Shown: positions 35,427 through 45,419 of the stretch, piece after piece
Numbering within the stretch: the stretch's first letter is position 1
Layout: the number at the start of each line of letters is the position of its first letter
Source: Hydractinia symbiolongicarpus
Lineage: Eukaryota > Cnidaria > Hydrozoa > Anthoathecata > Hydractiniidae
Reading direction: 5' to 3'
DNA: 64,000 nt
NCBI RefSeq assembly: GCF_029227915.1
Contig: NC_079880.1
Location: 10,937,501-11,001,500, forward strand
Notes under the pieces: generated by a model
The model's database searches: none
What the model was told of the DNA's origin: nothing
Seen by the model: the letters and a program-made list of their open reading frames with translations, nothing else
Made by a program: the position numbers and the translations under genes

Positions 35427-36131
35427 TCAAACCTTCGGCACGTCGGATGAGCGAATAAATTGACCGTTTATCGTCTTCCATTCCAATCTGTATCTATCTT
35501 TTAGCTCCCTCGACCTCTTTGTCAAATCTGTTTCTCTGAGATTGGCATTCTTTATTTTATCGCTCTTTAACGGATCCATATATTGCTGGATTGCAGAATT
35601 TTCTGTCCCATGACCGGGGCGTAAATTGGCTGGAGCGCTGTTCATCAGTTTAATTAAATTTTTAAGTGACGCATTATCGTTAAGCTTATGGTTTTTTACT
35701 ATATCGTTTATTTCTTTGTCTATTTTTTCTTCGCTTTCCTCATTTATTTTTTTATATCCTGGCCAACTGTTCTGTAGTATCATTGTATCGTAAAGAAACC
35801 AATCCTTGTCGAAAGTGTGCAAATCTTCATTCAGTTGCTTCGTCTTGTTTTCCCATATTTGTGGGTCACCAGACTGTAAAAATTTGTCTGCAATCAAATT
35901 ACGTATTGAGTCAAATGAAATTACATGAGCGCGATGATAACCTCCTGCTTGGGTTACAGGTCTGTGTAGTTCCGCAGAAATTTTCCTGGTCCATTCACTG
36001 GTAGGTGTTGTAAATTGGGACGGCCGCTTAAAAACTTTTTCTAGTTGCATATATGGAGTTGGTGTTTGAGCATCAGCCGTGAAACAAACAACAAAGACCA
36101 GTATAACAATAAACAGCAAAGCAAGCTTCAT
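35427..36131 (-). CDS. Secreted protein with 'HRAHVISF...NSAPANLRPG' core (nuclease-like, function inferred)
   Basis: Single coding exon, 234 residues, with a clear signal peptide (residues 1-~21, cut near ADA-Q). The core conserved with the paralogue at 51090 includes 'GGYHRAHVISF' (~residue 63), 'LNEDLHTFD.DWFLYD' (~100), 'LIKLMNSAPANLRPG.G.ENS' (~158) and a nearly identical C-terminus ('EWKTINGQFIRSSDVPKV'). Two close histidines followed ~95 residues later by an N-rich 'NSAPANLR' motif recall His-metal (HNH/beta-beta-alpha) nucleases, including effector domains of bacterial polymorphic toxins; this is inference from memory. No cysteine pair is conserved. Upstream are an acceptor (CTATAG|AACAAAATG, exon start 36137), an intron (36138-36466), a 5'-UTR exon and a TATA box, all matched in the paralogue, which supports a real, transcribed gene. 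Confidence 0.75.
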   Translation of the reverse strand: MKLALLFIVILVFVVCFTADAQTPTPYMQLEKVFKRPSQFTTPTSEWTRKISAELHRPVTQAGGYHRAHVISFDSIRNLIADKFLQSGDPQIWENKTKQLNEDLHTFDKDWFLYDTMILQNSWPGYKKINEESEEKIDKEINDIVKNHKLNDNASLKNLIKLMNSAPANLRPGHGTENSAIQQYMDPLKSDKIKNANLRETDLTKRSRELKDRYRLEWKTINGQFIRSSDVPKV

Positions 36132-36466
36132 TTTGTTCTATAGCAAGAAAAGCAATTTAGATTAAAATGGAAACATATATCACATATGCCAATAAATAGT
36201 ACAGAGTAATACATTTTTTCTTAATATTACATTTAGAATGCAAACAACATTTCTAACTTCAGAAAAACAGTTTTATAATTATGTTAATAATTTTATTTAT
36301 ATACTACAAAATTTTATAATCCCTAGACTCCGTAGGTGTTTTTTGAAAACCCAAAATTCTTTTCTTGACCATTTTCCGGGTTAAAAAAACAATGCGGAAA
36401 AATAGTATATTAAATCACTCAAAAATAGATATGATTGAAGTTGATAATAATTAATATTAACTTTAC

Positions 36467-36510
36467 CTTTTTGTGATGCTGTAACGTATCTTTTAATGCC
36501 GGAATGAAAT
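36467..36510 (-). promoter_or_regulatory. TATA box (36539-36546) and 5'-UTR exon of the nuclease-like gene
   Basis: The exon (TSS estimated near 36510) ends CATCACAAAAAG|GTAAAG at 36467. The TATA box TATATATA lies at 36539-36546. The donor region and TATA are both conserved at 52957 and 53042-53048 in the duplicate, although the intervening intron there is three times longer. Confidence 0.6.
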
Positions 36511-36639
36511 TTTCTAACTAATCAGACATTCTTTTGAGTATATATAGTTTTAACAGCCGTATGCTCTAGTGAATGTTCACGACCAGACGCATAAGCGTTC
36601 ACTTCTGTTGCACGCTGTGCGTTGACAAAAATAAAAAAC

Positions 36640-37700
36640 AAAATATTAGACTGTTATAATATTTAATATTTTTAAGCCCACCTTGGGGATAAGCGCCCTT
36701 GTAAATGTCCCAAAGTTCACCGAGCGCCCATAAGCCTCCGCCCATTGATGATGTAATGATATACTTATTAATTTAGAGTTGCGCTATTTAATTATGCATT
36801 TTGTCACATTAAAGACAAATTATATATAAGTTTGTTTTTAATTTATTTGTTATAAATTATTTTTACAGTAGTCGCCGCATAAGTCGAACTTTTAATTGCG
36901 AAATTAAATAAAATAAGATATAGCCAGATTATGATGATGTATTTATTTATTTATTTAAGATTAAAAATAATTTTCGTCTTTATCAAGAAACGCCAAAAAA
37001 ATGTTCGGAGATTACGGTTTCTTATTTTTTTCTCAAGAAATTCACGCATGCACAGTGCGTTCTTGATATGCTCTTCACTTGTTGCAAAATATCAGTCTGG
37101 ACGTTTCATAACACAGGTTGTTTTTAGAAAGAGTGTAAAAAGTTTCCTTATTGCCTGTTAGTAATATAAAGTCTGGTCATTAATCTATTTGTGAGGAAAA
37201 ATTGTCTAAGTAAAAAAGTAAGAAAACGATAATATAAAAGAGTCTAGTGCAAAAATGCATGTATCGTTTATTTTGCATAATTTCTTCTTAAAATGAGAAT
37301 TATTTGAATTTTTTTCTGTATTAATGCCCATATTTTGTTTGTGTAAGTTTGTCCGCAAGAAAAACGTCGTGCTACTGAAACAGGCAAAGGGCTACAGGCT
37401 AGTCGAAAATAACACATAGATCTTGTTCAAGATGTAGCGAAAATCGCAACTTTAGGCAACGAACGCATGAAATAACTACACCGAGAGAACAACTTGATGA
37501 CTAAAATATAGACGATGGGCGATCCTACGGATTTTACCACGGGCCCAACGACTTAGTCGGATTACCAATTTTTGCTAAGAGTGCAAGCGGACGAGAATCT
37601 GACAGAAGAAATGTGTACAAATTATGTGGAAATTCATCCACGCACTAACGACTAGGTTTAAAATATAAGTTTGGTTCATTTTAGTGTAATTAAGGCTTAT
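36640..37700. other. Non-coding upstream region with GCGCCC-type repeats
   Basis: 36660-36740 carries 'AAGCCCACCTTG.GGATAAGCGCCCTTG', shared with 53173-53210. 36930-37145 aligns with 53840-54060. No gene. Confidence 0.5.
37520..37585 (-). repeat. Head of the 'TAGCCCGTGG' short interspersed family
   Basis: On the minus strand AAGTCGTTGGGCCCGTGGTAAAATCC matches, with mismatches, the head of the element at 34943. Truncated. Confidence 0.45.
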
Positions 37701-37779
37701 AATTTTTTTTTAAAAGAAAGCATAACCAAAAAACGTGCTCAAATTGAGAATCAAAAGCTTGGCGCAACGTATGTGGAAG

Positions 37780-38010
37780 TGTTTTATTGGCTTCTGTGTT
37801 GCGCATTGTATGTGTTCAGCATCATTTCCTCCAAGTTTAAACATTGTAACAACATAAGCGCTTCAAGGAGCATAACAATAAACTATTGTGTGGAACTCTT
37901 TGAAAAATACTTTGCCAAAAAATAAGCGAGGCACATCATTACACACAGAACGATATTTACGATGCAAGTGTGTGTTAATAAAAAGTCCTTGTAGGCTAAA
38001 CAATCGCATG
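37780..38010. other. Strongly conserved block shared with 54850-55060
   Basis: About 230 bp is almost identical to the duplicate, clearly more than the flanks by eye. A plus-strand frame (…LLCCALYVFSIISSKFKHC…) is shared. In this copy it lacks an ATG just before the hydrophobic part, whereas the other copy has one at 54832. It lies ~1.3 kb upstream of the nuclease-like gene, so it could be a regulatory element, a small gene or a gene-conversion tract. Confidence 0.5.
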
Positions 38011-38379
38011 GCAACGATCGCATAGTAAAAAGTTCATATGCTAACAAATTCTTCAGTTTTACAATGTTTTGTAAAGGTTGATAAAAAGTTGTTAAAAACA
38101 GCATGTCCTGATAACGTTTCTGCTGGCTAGGAGAGACAACATAGTGTGTATTTATACGTATTTAAAGTTAAAAACTAAGGAAAGCCATATGCCGCAAAAC
38201 TCTTACACATAATAAAAACATTTTTTACTATACATTCTATTACATATCCTTAACAAGGGCACGTAAAAATATATATCCACAGTTTTCTGTTTTAAGCAAG
38301 TTACCGCTGTTCTCTAATTTAACGCCTCCTCTATTAAACGCCAATGACCTTTTTATCAAAATTTCCTTAATTTATTTCC

Positions 38380-39423
38380 TCTATAAGCTCTCAACCTGGC
38401 GTTTAACACCGGGTCACCCATCCAGTCTTTGTAATATTAGCCTTATTGTCTTCGTTTATGCGCAAAATGGTACCAGAACAGGAATAGACTCTTTATTCTT
38501 GCTGCGAAGCCATTAAATTTTTGAGGTTCTATTGAATCAAAATCCGTAAAATTCGACTTTGACATTTTGAATATAAACTCCTGTACACTTTGTGACATGT
38601 TTCTTTAAAGAATACAACGTGAAGTCCTAGCATGCTTGGTGGACGATTTAAAGTAGTGTTAGCCATTTGGAGTGTTCCCTTTCGCTCTTTCTTTTAATAA
38701 ATAAATCTCTTTTAAATCTAGAAATGTAAGAATTTTATCAGATTTTACATATTGAGATAAGTATATTATCTCGTTTTTAAGGCATTTATAAATCTGAAAC
38801 ACATCGATTTTAATATTTTGGTCACAAACGTAGATCAATCAAACAATGAATAAAAAATTCCTAAACTAGCTATGTCTGTACTTATGTTTTTTATTTTGTT
38901 TTAGAAGTTGTTTGTACCTTAACTAACATTATTTTTTTGTGTGTTATGTTTCATCGGATTTTTACAAAACTACAGCTTGAGATCTAGCTAGCTATCTACA
39001 GCTAAAATGTAAAAGTAGCTACTGTAACAACGATCTCAAATATTCTTTCCTATTTATGGTAAAGGCAGTCAACCAGTCAACATGCTTTGCTCGTAGCTTC
39101 TTTTCCTAGCCAACATTATTATTTCTTTTTTATCCACTATTACCTTCACCAATCTGATTTTTAACTAAGCTGCACCTAGCTAAACAGACCATGAGCAAAC
39201 TACTAAAAAAATCTCAAATATATCCGTGTTTCTTGTGTTAGAATATATTTGTATAGCTGTACATACAGTCTTGGTAACCCGTGTTTAATGTTTCACTATG
39301 GCTAGGTCAAATCCAATTATTTTCTTGCTTAAGTACCTATGTACTTGGAGGAAGAGTTTTTCACGGAAAGAAAAGTAGCGAATTTAACGGCTTTGATAAT
39401 TTTATTTTATAAATTTACGTTTG
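38380..39423. repeat. Long interspersed repeat R, left part (interrupted by DIRS)
   Basis: Aligns in order with 58930-59650: 'GCGCAAAATGGTACCAGA', 'TTATTCTTGCTGCGAAG', 'TCTTGGTAACCC.TGTTTAAT', 'AAGTAGCGAATTTAACGGC'. It resumes after the DIRS element at 43546-44110, which aligns with 59885-60290. Confidence 0.7.
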
Positions 39424-39659
39424 ATCTAACACTGGATTACGCCTTCTGGCTTGAAGCTAGATGACATTATTTTAACGACCTCTTTGCAAATTCGCACAAT
39501 CAAGATGGACGCGGTTATTTCGAATATTTATCAACGCGCATCATAACGATCAAATTTGTTTAAAACTTAAAAATGCACAGAATAATTTTCAGAATTGTTC
39601 TGCAAAAGTTTTATTAGTTCTTTCAGAGAACTGATTATCTTTTTGGATATTTTTCGTAG

Positions 39660-40437
39660 GCAAACAACAACTACTACGGACGAAGCTACTCCTGTTACAC
39701 CTCAGGTGCAGGATGCTATTCCTGTGGATACCACTGCGACTCAGTCCAGTGGCTCCAAAAGAAATTTAGACTCGGCTAATGAGTCATATACTTCCACTGC
39801 TACACAACATTGTCACTTTGAGTTATTGGTAGAGGAGAGTAGGGCATGGGAGCTGCCTAAGTACACGGCTGACTATGTCAATAAATACATCCAAGAACAT
39901 CTTCTTGAAAAAGAAATAAAGAAAAAATTATGGATATTAATACAGTTCCAACAAGTATCCGGGGTCCACAAACCCTGGATGAATACATCAAGGAATTGCT
40001 AATAGAAATCAACAAAAGTACTGTGTGGTATCAGGAGAGAGTTCTGAAATCATTGCAAGAAAAATCCACAGTATCTATGGTCCACTTACCAAACTATGGA
40101 ACAAAATGGACATGGACAAGGAAGCTTTGTTGGCGTCTGACGAGGTTGAGGACGAGGAACGGGAGAGCATTGAGAAAGTTTCCTCTCTTTTTGAACAAAC
40201 TGTGGTCCTCACCTGTCAGGCGTTCAACTCAGCTACGTATTACAGACTTATAAATTTGTTAAGCACGCTAGTTGATAACAAGGCAAAGGTAAAAGATATC
40301 ATGAAGGACGAAGAAAATTTATTTTCGTCCTGCCCAGACAACCTCTTTGGCGAAAAATGCGACTACCAGCTGTCCACAACATCAAAAGCGAAACAAAAAT
40401 CAAAATCCATATTTACTGGACTAAGGTGGGGCACCAA
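39660..40437 (+). pseudogene. DIRS gag-like ORF, frameshifted
   Basis: Frame 1 to ~39930 ('ESRAWELPKYTADYVNKYI'), then 'RGPQTLDEYIKELLIEINKS' in a second frame, and 'LTKLWNKMDMDKEALLA', 'LFEQTVVLTCQAFNSATYYR', 'LLSTLVDNKAKVKDIMK', 'LFGEKCDYQLSTTSKAKQKS' in a third. The order and wording fit cnidarian DIRS gag proteins as I remember them. Role: nucleocapsid-like protein of the element. At least two frameshifts. Confidence 0.7.
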
Positions 40438-40699
40438 CAACACCCAATATCCCCGCAAATTTTTATTCAGCCTTTCAGAAGGGCCCTCTGCCAACAGAGT
40501 TGTTTTGAGTTAAAAGGCAATTTCCACGCACGTTCTTCAACAGAAAAGGTAAGAGTTCCTTCTTTAATTTCCTTAATGCCAACTCCAAAAGTGCAATTGC
40601 TAACCCTACCAGAATTTTACAGGGTACATCTAATAATAAAGAGGCTGCTTTCAGAGCAGAGGCTAGACCTACCCCCTGCAGGCAGGATTCAGTATTTCA

Positions 40700-42180
40700 A
40701 GTAAAATTGGGAAAAATTAACAAGAGATCCACAAATGCTGCAATACGTTCAGGGGTACGAAATTCCTTTCTTGGAAAATTCCTAGAACTCCTACCCAACA
40801 GTCTCCACCCAGAGAACTTCAGATGTCTCAAGAGGAGTTAAATTTAGTTGACAAGGAAATTCCGGAAATGCTTCAAAATCGACCCGTGATAAATCTAGAA
40901 CAAATAAACAACAGCATACCTTACAATCATTTCAAGATGGAGGGTCTGTTTTTACTGAGGGAGATGCTAAAAAGGGGGATTACATGTGCAAATTAGTTCT
41001 AAAAGATGCATACTTTTCGGTTCCCCTAGCTCAAAAATCTACAAAGTATATAAGTTCAAATAAAAATGCCAACTCTACCAATTTCTTTGCCTGTGTTTCA
41101 GTCTAGCCACAGCTCCAAGGGTTTTCACGAAATTAACGAAGTTTCCAATTGCACTTTTGCAGAGATTTAATGTATGTGTTATAGATTATCTAGACGACAT
41201 TCTTTTGATAACATCTTCAAGGAAGGATCTGTTGATAGCCAAAGACAGCCTTATTTACTTAAGGCAGAATCTAGAGTCTTTAATCAATGTAAGAAAGTCA
41301 GTACTGGAACCGTCCCAAATAATTCAGTTTCTGGAGGTCCAAATAAACTCACATGAAATGACTCAGGAAAAGAAAGACTCAGGAAAAGAAAGAAAAAAAT
41401 TGTCAAACAGTGTCAGTCATTACTGGAAAAACCTCTAGTGTCGTTAAGGAAATTGACACAAGTAATAGGAAAAATGTCTGCTGCAGCAGTAGAAATTTTG
41501 CAAGCACCCTTGTATTACCAGGGGCTACAAAGGCAACACATTTTGGAACTAGTGAAAAAGGGACATACAATTCAATTGTGAAACTCTCACAAGAGGCACA
41601 ACTAGAATTAGAATGGTGGGTAAAAACTCTGAAACTGAGTCAAGGCAAATTATTGATTTCCACTCCACCCCAGCTGACACTAAGTTTGCATGCATCCCTA
41701 CAGGGCTGGGGATAGCTTGCCAGGGTCAAAAGACAAGGGGGCATGGTCAGCAGTAAAACAGAAAGATCATATCAATGTACTGGAACTCAGAGCAGCCAAA
41801 TTCGCCCTAAAAACCTCTTGTCCATTACATCCGAAAATCAAATCTGTTCACCTTCAGATGGACAACAAAATATCACTTTCTTACATAGTGAAAATGGGAG
41901 GTACACACAACAAGGTGTTGTCAGATCTGGCCAAAGAAATCTGTGAATACCTGTTGAAACGTGGGATCACGATTACAGCAGAATATCTTCCTGGAGTGTT
42001 AAATCACCAAGCCGATCACGAATCCAGATCGGTGAGGGATCAGAGTGAATGGAAGCTAAACCCAGCAGTGGTCCAAAAAATATGCGAAGCGAGAGGCACC
42101 CCAGAGGTAGATCTATTTTCTTCTCGCCTGTCTCATCAAGTGCCCAAGTACAGGTCGTGGAAACTGGATCCGTACAGTTA
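40700..42180 (+). pseudogene. DIRS reverse transcriptase / RNase H, frameshifted
   Basis: RT fragments: a degenerate fingers region near 40850-41100, the catalytic 'YLDDILLITSS' at ~41185, and 'INVRKSVLEPSQIIQFLEVQI'. RNase H: 'INVLELRAAKFAL' (~41770), 'QMDNKISLSYIVKMGG', 'GITITAEYLPGVLNHQADHE', then the DIRS-typical 'EWKLNPAVVQKICE...VDLFSSRLSHQVPKYRSW'. Several frame changes; inactive. Confidence 0.85.
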
Positions 42181-42439
42181 GGGACGATACTTTTCAAGTG
42201 TCGTGGACTTATATGAAAGCTTATGTCTTTCCACCATTTGCAGTGTTCGCTCGAGTCTTGCAAACAGTACAGAACGACAGAGCAACAATAACACTGATCA
42301 CTCCGGCTTAGGAATCACAATTATGTTTCCCTAAACTTCTACAAATGTCAGTGCAAGGAACATCAGGGGGGGCGCTACATCCACTCTTGTTAAATCGATC
42401 ACTTCAAATTGTGGCCTAGCAACAGAAGGGTATCAATTA

Positions 42440-43345
42440 GGGCTGCAAACTTTATCTCAAATTCCAGACGAACAAGTACCCAAACTCATTATGAATCGGC
42501 CTGGGGAAAGTGGCATAGCTGATGTCCTATACGAACAATTGATGCGGTTAGAGGTCTTTTGAATTCTGTATTGGATTATTTGGCAGATTTATTTGATCAG
42601 GGTTTAGAGTATAACACCATTGCAGGGCACAGATCTGCAATCTCTGCATATCATGATCCAGTTAACAGTGTTGCTATTGGTCAAAATCTTGGGGTTTCAG
42701 CTCTTACGACAGGGATATTTAATAGAAACCCTCCTCAACCAAAACATAATTCTATTTGGGATGCAGAAACAGTACTGACTTATTTATCACAATTTAGTAA
42801 GGATAATGAACTAAGTGATAAGATGCTGACTTTAAAATTAACAATGTTATTAACACTTTCTGCAGAGTCTAGGGTTTCTGAGATATCTCATAACTCATAT
42901 CAGGCATATGATAAAGCACGATTCTGGTTACTCATTTAAATTTTCAAAATTGACTAAGACTAGGAAACCTTGAAAAGTGATTCCCGTAGTGAAACACGTC
43001 AGATTTCCAGAAGGTAAGGAATTATGTTTGTGTCATTGAATTGATATGTATTTGGAGCGATAAAAAATTGGCGCATTAATACTAGTCAGTTATTACTCAG
43101 TTTATATTAAACCCCATAAACCTGTAACTACGGCATCCGTTTCTAGATGGATTACGGAGGTTTTGACTTTGTCTGGTAATAGCTCAGCATTCACAGCTCA
43201 TTCTACTAGGTCTGCCTCTATATTCAGACAATTTAAAGAGAGCTCATTGGTCAAACGAGTCTACATTTCAGAGATTCTATAACAAGCAAGTTACTGAGAA
43301 ACATGGGATAGAATTTCAGAAGACTGTATTACGAATGTTTTAAAG
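42440..43345 (+). pseudogene. DIRS tyrosine recombinase, frameshifted
   Basis: N-terminal 'YLADLFDQGLEYNTIAGHRS' with 'ISAYHDPVNSVAIGQN' and 'VSALTTGIFNRNPPQPKHN' (42559-42760), then 'TLKLTMLLTLSAESRVSEIS' (first catalytic Arg region), a frameshift, and 'KPVTTASVSRWITEVL...AFTAHSTRSA' (~43120-43215), the HxxR motif region of tyrosine recombinases. The final Tyr region is not clear. Role: integration of the element without target duplication. Dead copy. Confidence 0.8.
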
Positions 43346-43545
43346 AGAAGTCGTTGAAAGAATGTCTTCTAGCTTTAAGCCAGAAGGCGTAATCCAGTAG
43401 TAGATTAGGCGTAGATTTCTGAAATAAAATTGAGGATTGTGCCAGGGCGCGAAACGCCCGCAGTGCAATCCCGATTTTGTGAATAAAGTCGAAGCCAACG
43501 ATCTAATACTGGATTACACCTTCTCGCTTAAAGCTACAAGATATG

Positions 43546-44235
43546 GTTAATGTAAAATTCTCGCAAAAATTGTCTAGTTTTACTATCCGCCAAATATAAT
43601 CTTGCCCAATTTAATATCCTTAGTCATCCGCCAAATCCACTTTTTTCTGCCAAAATCACCATATCTTAAGGTAGATACTTTTGAATCTTTCACAGAAACT
43701 TATACTGTGAATTAAAAACATTTTAGATGACTATTTTAACTGTACAGGGTAAGGACAGGCTAGTCTATGTTTTGTTTAAACTGATACGCCTTAAAAAGGC
43801 GTCGCGCTTCAGGCATTAAGCAGTAATGTGCGTCACTGTTTGCCTGCCCTAAGCCCCCATCCCAGTGTCGCACAGGTACGTAAAAAATGAAATGTTGACC
43901 AACTGCTTTTGCTATGACAGGGTAACAATGGCAATTTGCGGCAAATTAATTCTTTGAAAAAATGCTGTTACTGGCTTTGCGACGTACCGTATTTATCTAC
44001 CACGGCTCTCTACATGGATGTGTGGTACGGTTTACTTGCACTTAAGCGCTCAACCTGACATTCAATATCGGAAAGGCTTTATCTTTGTATGCGTTCAACT
44101 GGACATGTAACACACCATATACCTATACTGAAAGCTGCCGAACCCGATTGTACAGCATAGCCTTCCTACACATAAACGCTTGTTGCCATTGGTATGTACC
44201 AAGTAGCTGCGTTGTAACCACTGGTGTTAGCTAAG
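43546..44235. repeat. Long interspersed repeat R, right part
   Basis: 'AATTCTCGC.AA.ATTGT', 'ACTATCCGCCAAA', 'CTTTTGAATCTTTCACAG.A' and 'TGTGTCACTGTTTG'-like segments align with 59885-60290. No coding content. Confidence 0.65.
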
Positions 44236-44239
44236 TTTA

Positions 44240-45415
44240 CATAGGCCATGTAATATTCTCACCCTTGAATTCTTTTAAAAGTGATCTCAATCCAGTTCCC
44301 ATTCTTTTTGTTATATGATTCACCCACTTATGTTTTTCGATATTCACCAAAGGTCCATATGCCATCAAACTTTTTACCGATCTGAATGAGGAACTATCAC
44401 CGTTGCCAATGAAAGGTAAATAACGAATGTTGTGTTTCTCTAATGATCGAGTATACATCTCGGCGAATCCGCCTGATTCTATTCTAAGAAAAAAAACACA
44501 ACATTTATATACAGCCCAAACTTCCAAATTTCTTCCCCATTGATTTAGTTAGAAGTATTTAAAAACAATCCCTGGGAACAAAGTTGATCACACTAAATAA
44601 CAACATACATGAGGGCTTCCATCATGGTTCAAACAACAATCAGGTTTAGGATCACAATACCAATTGAGATAATCCAGTTGAGTTATTTCATTAGTGCTTC
44701 TTTTATCTTGCATTTGATTACGGAGTGTGTAATGATTATTTTGGAAAACAATATCTAGGACTTCCCCTGTACTATCGGCTATTGCGCCAACAATTCCCTG
44801 AAAAGATATCCAACCCCTTTTCTTCCACATAGTGACGTTCACGGGCTTCTTTGTATCTTCCACACCGGATAGTTCTACTTTTCTAACATACCTCGTAGCA
44901 TTTGAAAGGTTTTCCTGAAGTGTATCAAAAGCCTTCAATTCTAGCAACTTTGTTTGTTCTGCAAACACGACTTCGATAACGGTGTTGCTAAACCCAAAAC
45001 AGAACACATTTTGTCCAACTCATTCTTACCTTTTTCAAAAACTCATAGGTATAACCAGGTTTCTCAGTTGTGTAAAATCCCTTACTAGACACTGAACTAA
45101 TACAATGTTTCTTCACACAAATGAAGTGAAACTTCGTACCCAGTCCCGCTCTGAAAGATTTTTCTTCACGAACCTTCAATTTATCATGGCACATCTTACA
45201 CACAGCAACATTGCTTAAGTAATTTTCCAAGGCTTCATTGATATTATCCAGTAATGAACGGCCTTGTAAAATTGTTCATTATCCATAACCTTGACTTCAC
45301 TTTCTGATTTTTCTTCTTCGTCAGACGAGCTGAATTCATAACTTCCTATTTTGCTTTGACTGTCAGAAGCTTTGATTTCCTTTTCAAAATAAGCTCGGAT
45401 TCCTTGCTCTCGCAA
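44240..45415 (-). pseudogene. Mutator-like transposase relic
   Basis: Minus-strand frames from 45415: an acidic N-terminal linker, a zinc-finger-like 'CKMCHDKLKVREE...FICVKKHC' (~45190-45090), then after frameshifts 'MWKKRGWISFQGIVGAIA' with 'TGEVLDIVFQNNHY' (~44840-44740), 'DCCLNHDGSP' (~44620), and 'SLEKHNIRYLPFIGNGDSSS' with 'VKSLMAYGP', 'WVNHITKRMGTGLRSLL' (44450-44270). This order matches the Mutator-like transposase domain common in cnidarian genomes. 'NGDSSS' keeps the second catalytic Asp; the first expected Asp before the Trp is not visible. Split over at least four frames, truncated at the C-terminus. Confidence 0.7.
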
Positions 45416-45419
45416 CAGT

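Larger units (their letters stand above)
34695..38350. repeat. Segmental duplication, copy 1 (partner 50550-55385, same orientation)
   Basis: Shared in order: a tandem repeat with 'TGTGTGAACGC..TCCGTATAA', the secreted nuclease-like gene, its intron, exon 1 and TATA box, GCGCCC-rich repeat DNA, 'GTGCGTTCTTGATATGCTCT', a strongly conserved block at ~37.8 kb, and 'GCCGCAAAACTCTTACACAT' at the right end. Copies differ by many substitutions and by insertions on both sides, so the duplication is much older than the one at 8-14 kb. Confidence 0.85.
39424..43545 (+). mobile_element. DIRS-type tyrosine-recombinase retrotransposon (degenerate)
   Basis: Coding order gag - RT - RNase H - tyrosine recombinase on the plus strand, without LTRs of the usual kind. 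A ~40-bp terminal motif (GATCTAA.ACTGGATTAC.CCTTCT) occurs at the left end (39424-39462), in inverted form at 43368-43407 and in direct form at 43503-43540, the split/inverted repeat arrangement of DIRS/PAT elements. It lies inside repeat R. Many frameshifts and stops in all ORFs. Confidence 0.85.

Noticed and set aside
37671-37925. 84-codon plus-strand frame in copy 1 of the segmental duplication as a gene
   Set aside because: It has no ATG in frame before the conserved part; only the partner copy at 54832 offers a start, so it is reported as a conserved block instead.
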